In this document: positions 29,901 through 33,112 of the stretch, piece by piece
Numbering within the stretch: position 1 is the first letter of the stretch
How the letters are laid out: each line of letters begins with the position of its first letter
Assembly (NCBI GenBank): GCA_016178075.1
Contig: JACOUA010000025.1
Coordinates: forward strand, 1 to 33,112
Direction of reading: 5' to 3'
Source: Acidobacteriota bacterium
Lineage (GTDB): Bacteria > Acidobacteriota > Vicinamibacteria > Vicinamibacterales > JACQTH01
Length of the DNA stretch: 33,112 nt
Position numbers and translations under genes: made by a program
The notes under the pieces: model-generated
Seen by the model: the letters and a program-made list of their open reading frames with translations, nothing else
The model's database searches: none
What the model was told of the DNA's origin: nothing

Positions 29901-30126
29901 GCTGACCCCCGCGGCGAGACAGGCCTCTTACGTCATCAACCGAATGCGCGATCGGGGCGTGCTCGTGAGCACCGACGGCCCGCTCCACAACGTCATCAAG
30001 ATCAAACCACCTCTGGTCTTTTCAGCGTCGGACGCCGACCGCCTCGTCGAGACGCTCGACGTCGTCCTGCGCGAAGACGGGGCCAAGCCAACTGAGAGTC
30101 CGGCCAAAGCCGGACCCCACCACTGA
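26998..30126 (+). CDS. Three-domain fusion: APH-like kinase + M23 metallopeptidase + class-III PLP aminotransferase
   Basis: 1042 residues in one uninterrupted frame. Residues 1-350 are an aminoglycoside/choline-kinase-like fold with catalytic loop '[10 protein letters not shown]' (D208) and 'AIDFGDLLY' (D231). Residues about 430-570 are an M23 (LytM/DD-metalloendopeptidase-like) domain with complete zinc site: H446-x3-D450 ('HLGLD'), H512 ('LYRHLS') and H548-x-H550 ('PHLHLQ'). Residues about 615-1030 are a class-III aminotransferase with '[17 protein letters not shown]', '[16 protein letters not shown]', '[13 protein letters not shown]' and PLP lysine K870 ('[13 protein letters not shown]'). 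Similar fusions are annotated elsewhere, with the aminotransferase related to AGXT2L-type phospho-lyases, so a kinase making a phospho-amino-alcohol that the PLP domain then cleaves is a reasonable model; the peptidase's role is open. Start without a clear ribosome site. Confidence 0.9.
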   Translation: MDLSVALAPRFTTLDGRRLAHDLFGLDGDISSLPSERDQNFLVRGPEGPLAVLKIANPSDPETVLDLQNRAIEHLARHAPTLTLPRIIPARSGAALTTTVGPDGRTYFVRALGYVPGKCLAEVAPHARELLRGLGARLGEMDRALATFTHPAMHRDLQWDLKHTGRLAEHLPLVEADRRRLIQDVIARFPVEIAPRFGRLRASVIHNDWNDHNILVATGPGADPRVVGAIDFGDLLYSHTVCDLAIALAYVLLDKPDPIAAATDVIRGYHETNPLEEPEIDLLPDLIRCRLATSVVMAARQQAAAPDNPYLGVSQTPVWRLLERLEGISDRWVRYSFRDACGLAPSPKSRAIVRWLEQRRTQIGPVVSPDAREVPTLVFDLSVGSVELTDLAQLGNAQVFTDLVFGRMRHAGAQVGIGRYDEARLAYRSELFQHAGADGPIWRTIHLGLDLFIEPGTPVLAPLDGVVHSFGNNARERSGAAGAPPFNNAYGPTIILEHRIDSGETFSTLYRHLSLESLDGLFKGKPVRRGDLIGTIGDSAVNGGWPPHLHLQIVTDLLDHEGDFPGVAPPDQRDLWLSLCPDPNLIAGLRHADLNTARIPPSALLASRHDLVGPSLSLAYRRPLIMLRGFRQYLYDHEGRAFLDAVNNVPHVGHCHPRVVQAGQIQMAVLNTNTRYLHPLLTQYAERLVATLPSPLRVCFFVNSGSEANELALRIARAHARGRDVIVVDGAYHGNTSTLVEISPYKFDGPGGGGRPDYVQAVCMPDPYRGPYRGTDPNMGLSYARHVGEAIDRIRAAGRSPCAFFCESLLSCGGQIVLPDGYLAEAYRLVRAAGGVCVADEVQVGLGRIGSDFWGFQTQHVVPDIVVLGKPMGNGHPLGAVVTTAELAASFANGMEFFSTFGGNPVSCAIGLAVLDVIRDEGLQEHAWQVGGRLLAELKRFTRDHPVVGDVRGRGLFIGVELVEDRETLTPAARQASYVINRMRDRGVLVSTDGPLHNVIKIKPPLVFSASDADRLVETLDVVLREDGAKPTESPAKAGPHH

Positions 30127-30222
30127 CTCCCAGGGATACACCGAACCAGAACCCCCTCTTGCAGCGGTGTGAAGTTCTGCACGCCTCCGGCCGATAAGCC
30201 GTTCTGGAGTTATCATCGCGCT

Positions 30223-30711
30223 ATGAGCAAAGGCCGCTTCGGTCCAACGATTATGCTGTCGCTCGTGGTCGCGCTCGCGTGCGCCGCCTGCGACTTGTTC
30301 AACAAGGACAACTCTCCAACGTCTCCGACATCCGGATCTGGATCGGGATCGACGCCCCGACTCGATTCCTTCGTGGGCTCCTGGGCCTCGGCGACCATTA
30401 CGCCGCCGAGCGCGACCTCCTGCGGGAATCTCACCTACATCGTGACGGCCGTCAGCCCGACAACCGCCAACGTGTCTTTTACGGCCACCTGCGCGGGCAA
30501 CCTGCAGGTAAGCGGCACCGGCACAGGAACGTTGAACGGATCGTCACTGAACTGGACGGCGCAAGGCACCGTCAGCCAGGGCGGCGTCTCGTGCCCGTTC
30601 TCGTTCCAGAACTCCACGGCGACTCCCGAGGGCACCGCCATCCGCGTGAACTACAACGGCACCGTCTGCGGCGTGTCGGTCAGCGGATCCGAGCTGCTCA
30701 ACAAGAAATAA
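30223..30711 (+). CDS. Small secreted lipoprotein-like protein
   Basis: 162 residues from ATG 30223. The N-terminal signal 'TIMLSLVVALACAACD' ends in a lipobox-like cysteine, followed by the low-complexity linker 'NSPTSPTSGSGSGS' and a beta-rich domain of about 115 residues ('FVGSWASATITPPSATSCGN', 'VSFTATCAGNLQVSGTGTGT') with four to five cysteines. Such small beta-sandwich lipoproteins with a PTSPTS linker are common in Vicinamibacteria-like genomes; no function is known to me. It ends 88 bases before the convergent terC gene, with a GGCGC/GCGCC hairpin in the gap at about 30764-30782. Confidence 0.72.
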   Translation: MSKGRFGPTIMLSLVVALACAACDLFNKDNSPTSPTSGSGSGSTPRLDSFVGSWASATITPPSATSCGNLTYIVTAVSPTTANVSFTATCAGNLQVSGTGTGTLNGSSLNWTAQGTVSQGGVSCPFSFQNSTATPEGTAIRVNYNGTVCGVSVSGSELLNKK

Positions 30712-30798
30712 ACAGACGCCTGGGCTGGCCTCAAGACCCGGGGCGACCGAAGGGGCTGCGGTAGGCGCGACGCTTGCGCCTCGCCAGCGATCCGCCGT

Positions 30799-31533
30799 CT
30801 AGTCCTGTTCCCGCTGGTGCAGCGTTACCGGGTGGCTGCCGCGCACGCGCAGGTTGATCATCTCCACGAAGACCGAAAAGGTCAGCGCGAAGTAGATGTA
30901 GCCCTTCGGGATGTGATGTCCCAGGCCGTCCGCCACCAGCGAGAAGCCGATCAGCAGGAGAAAGCTGAGCGCCAGCATCTTCACGGTCGGATGTGTGTTC
31001 ACGAACGTGCTGATGGCCGCTGACGCCACCAGCATGATGCCGACCGCGATGATGATGGCGGCGACCATTACCGGGAGCTCGTCGACCATGCCGACGGCGG
31101 TGATGACCGAATCCAGCGAGAAGACGATGTCGAGAATCATGATCTGGACGAGCACGCCGGCGAGAGACGCGGCTCGTCGGCCCGAGCGGTGCGCCTCCTC
31201 ACCCTCCAGCTTGTCGTGGATCTCGAGCACCGCTTTCGTCATCAGGAACAGACCGCCCGCCATGAGAATCAGATCGCGGCCCGAGAATTCTCTGCGGAAC
31301 AGGGCGAAGAGCGGTGCAGTCAGCCTGATGATCCAAACCAGCGAGAACAGGAGCGCGATCCGGCTCAGCATCGCCAGGCTCAGCCCCGCCAGCCGGGCGC
31401 GGTCCTGCTGATGTCGCGGGAGCTTGCCGGCCAGGATCGAGATGAAGATCACGTTGTCGATTCCCAGCACGACCTCCAGGACCGTGAGGGTGACGAGGGC
31501 GATCCAGGCCTGCGGATTGGTCAGCCACTCCAT
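30799..31533 (-). CDS. TerC family integral membrane protein
   Basis: 244 residues, mostly transmembrane (about seven helices). TerC signatures are 'LEVVLGIDNVIFISILAGKL' in the first helix and 'ILDIVFSLDSVITAVGM' mid-protein; the Asp residues inside the membrane are the family hallmark and are both present. TerC proteins export metal ions such as manganese during protein secretion or tellurite stress. The start codon lies only 35 bases from the divergent apaG start. The C-terminus is short and polar. Confidence 0.92.
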   Translation of the reverse strand: MEWLTNPQAWIALVTLTVLEVVLGIDNVIFISILAGKLPRHQQDRARLAGLSLAMLSRIALLFSLVWIIRLTAPLFALFRREFSGRDLILMAGGLFLMTKAVLEIHDKLEGEEAHRSGRRAASLAGVLVQIMILDIVFSLDSVITAVGMVDELPVMVAAIIIAVGIMLVASAAISTFVNTHPTVKMLALSFLLLIGFSLVADGLGHHIPKGYIYFALTFSVFVEMINLRVRGSHPVTLHQREQD

Positions 31534-31568
31534 CGATTACTCACAATGTGCCATCATGAGTCGAACGT

Positions 31569-31961
31569 ATGTCCACTTCGGAAGCCGTGACGCGTGGCAT
31601 CCGCATCCGGGTGAAGGCCGAGTACGCGCCAGACCGATCCCAGCCCCTCAAGAACCAGTGGTTTTTTCTCTACACGATCCAGATCTCGAACGAAGGCGCC
31701 GAGACCGTGCAGCTCGTGAGCCGCCACTGGATTATCACGGATGCCATGGGGCATGTCGACGAGGTCCGGGGCGCCGGCGTTGTCGGGAAACAGCCGGTGC
31801 TGTCCCCAGGCCAGAGCTTTCAGTACACATCCGGCTGTCCTCTGGCGACCCCGTTCGGGTCGATGCACGGCACCTATCAGATGATCACCCAGGCCGGCGA
31901 GATGTTCGACGTCGACATCGCCTCCTTCACGCTCACCCAACCCTACGACCGGGTGCACTAG
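31569..31961 (+). CDS. apaG: ApaG domain protein
   Basis: 130 residues: 'TRGIRIRVKAEYAPDRSQPL', 'FLYTIQISNEGAETVQLVSR', 'HWIITDAMGHVDEVRGAGVV', 'GKQPVLSPGQSFQYTSGCPL', 'GSMHGTYQMITQAGEMFDVD' cover the full fibronectin-III-like fold of ApaG, which is encoded alone in most proteobacteria and linked to Co/Mg efflux or nucleotide binding, with an uncertain role. Full length (family about 125). Divergent from terC, a possible metal-related pair, though that is inferred only from position. Confidence 0.95.
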   Translation: MSTSEAVTRGIRIRVKAEYAPDRSQPLKNQWFFLYTIQISNEGAETVQLVSRHWIITDAMGHVDEVRGAGVVGKQPVLSPGQSFQYTSGCPLATPFGSMHGTYQMITQAGEMFDVDIASFTLTQPYDRVH

Positions 31962-32010
31962 GGAACGAAGAACGAACAACGTAGAACGAAGAACGTAGAA
32001 TTCTACGTTC
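31962..32010. repeat. GAACGAAGAACG array ending in a 20-bp perfect palindrome
   Basis: After the apaG stop come AACGAAGAACGAACAACGTA-type units, closing with GAACGTAGAATTCTACGTTC (31991-32010), a perfect 20-bp palindrome. It lies between convergent apaG and the LacI-type gene. Confidence 0.75.
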
Positions 32011-32022
32011 AGGCCCCGCTTT

Positions 32023-33042
32023 TCAGCGGCCTGCTGGCGCCGGCGCGGTGCTCGAGCGGACGATCAAAGCATGTGGCAAGGTGATCGACGCGGACGCCAT
32101 GGTCCTGCCGGCGAGGATGTCAAGGAGCAACCGTACGGCCACGTCGCCGATCTCCCGCATCGGCTGGGCGATCGTCGTCAGCGGCGGCTCCACATGGCGG
32201 GCAAACCGGATGTCGTCGAATCCGACCACCGACAGGTCGTGCGGAACGCGAACCGCGCGTTGCCGGGCGGTTTCGATCACACCCATGGCCATCTCGTCGT
32301 TGAAACAGAACACGGCCGTCGGCGGCTCGCGCCGTCCCAGCAAACGCTCCGCCGCCGTCACCCCGGACCCGATCGAAAAATCACCCTCGATGACGGTGAA
32401 GTCGCTCTCGACTCGCTCGGCCTTGGCTTGTAATTTCGCCCCTGCCAGGCGATCCCGGCTGAGCGGGCTGCTCAGCGGGCCGGTCACGAGGGCAATACGC
32501 CGGTGACCGAGGCGATACAGATGGTCCAGCACTTCGGCGGCCGCGGCCCGATTGTCGATCTGCACGCTCGGCACACCGAGTCGGCGGCTCAGCGCCGCGC
32601 TGACGACCGGCGCGTAACGGGGCGCCAGGGTTCGGACCAGCTCGGCCGCGGGTTTCGGCAGGCGATGGCCGAAGAAGATGAGGCCGTCGGCCTCCTTTCG
32701 CATCAGCATCAGCGCATACCGCTCCTCGCGCTTGATGTCGTGCTGCGTATCGCCGACCAGCACCGCGTAGCCGTCGCGCTGCGCCGCGTCCTCGATCCCT
32801 TGAAGGATGAGCGAAAAAAACGGGTTCGAAATGTCCGGAACCGTGACGAGGAGCTTGCCCGACCGGAGCGTGCGCAGGTGCCGGGCCGCAAAATTCGGGG
32901 CGTAGCCAAGGTCTTCGACGGCCCGCAGGACCTTGCGACGCGTGTCCGGAGAGACGACGTCGGGCCGGCTCAACGTGCGCGACACGGTCGCGGTCGAGAC
33001 CCGAGCGCGCTTGGCGACTTCGTGGATGCTTCGGAACGGCAC
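32023..33042 (-). CDS. LacI family transcriptional regulator
   Basis: 339 residues from GTG 33042. The N-terminal HTH 'SIHEVAKRARVSTATVSRTL' with hinge 'KVLRAVEDLGYAPNFAARHL' is textbook LacI; the periplasmic-binding-protein-like core follows: 'LLVTVPDISNPFFSLILQGI', 'GLIFFGHRLPKP', 'RIALVTGPLSSPLSRDR', 'AVFCFNDEMAMGVIETARQR', 'VVGFDDIRFARHVEPPLTTI'. It binds an effector, probably a sugar or nucleoside, of unknown identity. The start is fixed at 33042 because a promoter (33062-33090) overlaps every earlier in-frame start. Its likely target genes lie outside the window or at its own promoter. Confidence 0.92.
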   Translation of the reverse strand: MPFRSIHEVAKRARVSTATVSRTLSRPDVVSPDTRRKVLRAVEDLGYAPNFAARHLRTLRSGKLLVTVPDISNPFFSLILQGIEDAAQRDGYAVLVGDTQHDIKREERYALMLMRKEADGLIFFGHRLPKPAAELVRTLAPRYAPVVSAALSRRLGVPSVQIDNRAAAAEVLDHLYRLGHRRIALVTGPLSSPLSRDRLAGAKLQAKAERVESDFTVIEGDFSIGSGVTAAERLLGRREPPTAVFCFNDEMAMGVIETARQRAVRVPHDLSVVGFDDIRFARHVEPPLTTIAQPMREIGDVAVRLLLDILAGRTMASASITLPHALIVRSSTAPAPAGR

Positions 33043-33061
33043 GAGACAGGGGTGAGTATCG

Positions 33062-33093
33062 ATGATAGGCCGCACGCGGTTTCGATGCAACCG
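33062..33093 (-). promoter_or_regulatory. Promoter of the LacI-type gene with overlapping palindromic operator candidate
   Basis: On the minus strand TTGCAT (33090-33085), 17 bases, TATCAT (33067-33062). A partial palindrome CGGTT-N7-AACCG (33077-33093) covers the -35 box and part of the spacer, with a central CG-containing core as LacI-family operators have. Autoregulation is inferred. Confidence 0.45.
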
Positions 33094-33112
33094 ATTACAC
33101 CGGATTCATCGG

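Overview
The window is chromosomal DNA of high G+C content (about two-thirds in the lines I sampled). It looks like a soil Acidobacteriota, most plausibly class Vicinamibacteria. This is inferred from the gene families: a paired DUF1501/DUF1800 locus, BACON/FG-GAP secreted proteins, PD40-type kinase tails, TonB-receptor debris, imidazolonepropionase-like secreted amidohydrolases, Uma2 proteins and Spy-like/zf-HC2/ECF loci. I see no rRNA, tRNA, CRISPR array, intact transposase or phage gene.

Region 1 (1-5434): a truncated kinase-type tail, a decayed Uma2 copy, a secreted PqqB-like metallo-hydrolase, then a siroheme/sulfite (or nitrite) reduction operon (Met8-type CysG domain, CobA-type methyltransferase, siroheme reductase). 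The operon is preceded by a near-consensus promoter, about 160 nt of foldable RNA and an intrinsic terminator, so it may be controlled by attenuation. A small membrane-anchored coiled-coil protein closes the block.

Region 2 (5484-11838): secreted amidohydrolase, remnant of a second kinase-type tail, intact Uma2, papain-like C1 peptidase, alpha/beta hydrolase, APC permease. Region 3 (12008-13090): hicB followed by a truncated hicA spliced to Kelch and Ig-like fragments, a small graveyard of broken genes.

Region 4 (13091-18422, minus strand): a likely four-gene secretion-linked operon in the order cupredoxin lipoprotein, BACON/FG-GAP protein, DUF1800, DUF1501. Region 5 (18698-21567, minus strand): vapBC with an apparently leaderless promoter and a large operator-like palindrome, then a TonB-dependent receptor reduced to its two ends. 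Between the ends sits a lower-G+C insert encoding a membrane thioredoxin-like protein and a 10-cysteine secreted peptide. A broken response-regulator receiver follows.

Region 6 (21618-26874): ATP-dependent DNA ligase (plus), then on the minus strand a Spy-like Gly/Met/Phe-rich protein, ECF sigma factor, zf-HC2 anti-sigma protein and a Spy-like fragment, with an ECF-type promoter in front. A second secreted amidohydrolase is divergent from it. Region 7 (26998-33112): a 1042-residue fusion of aminoglycoside-phosphotransferase-like kinase, M23 metallopeptidase and class-III aminotransferase; a small lipoprotein; TerC; ApaG; and a LacI-type regulator with a promoter/operator at the window edge.

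Many intergenic gaps carry short-period degenerate repeats, a different sequence at each site, often arranged as inverted repeats between genes.
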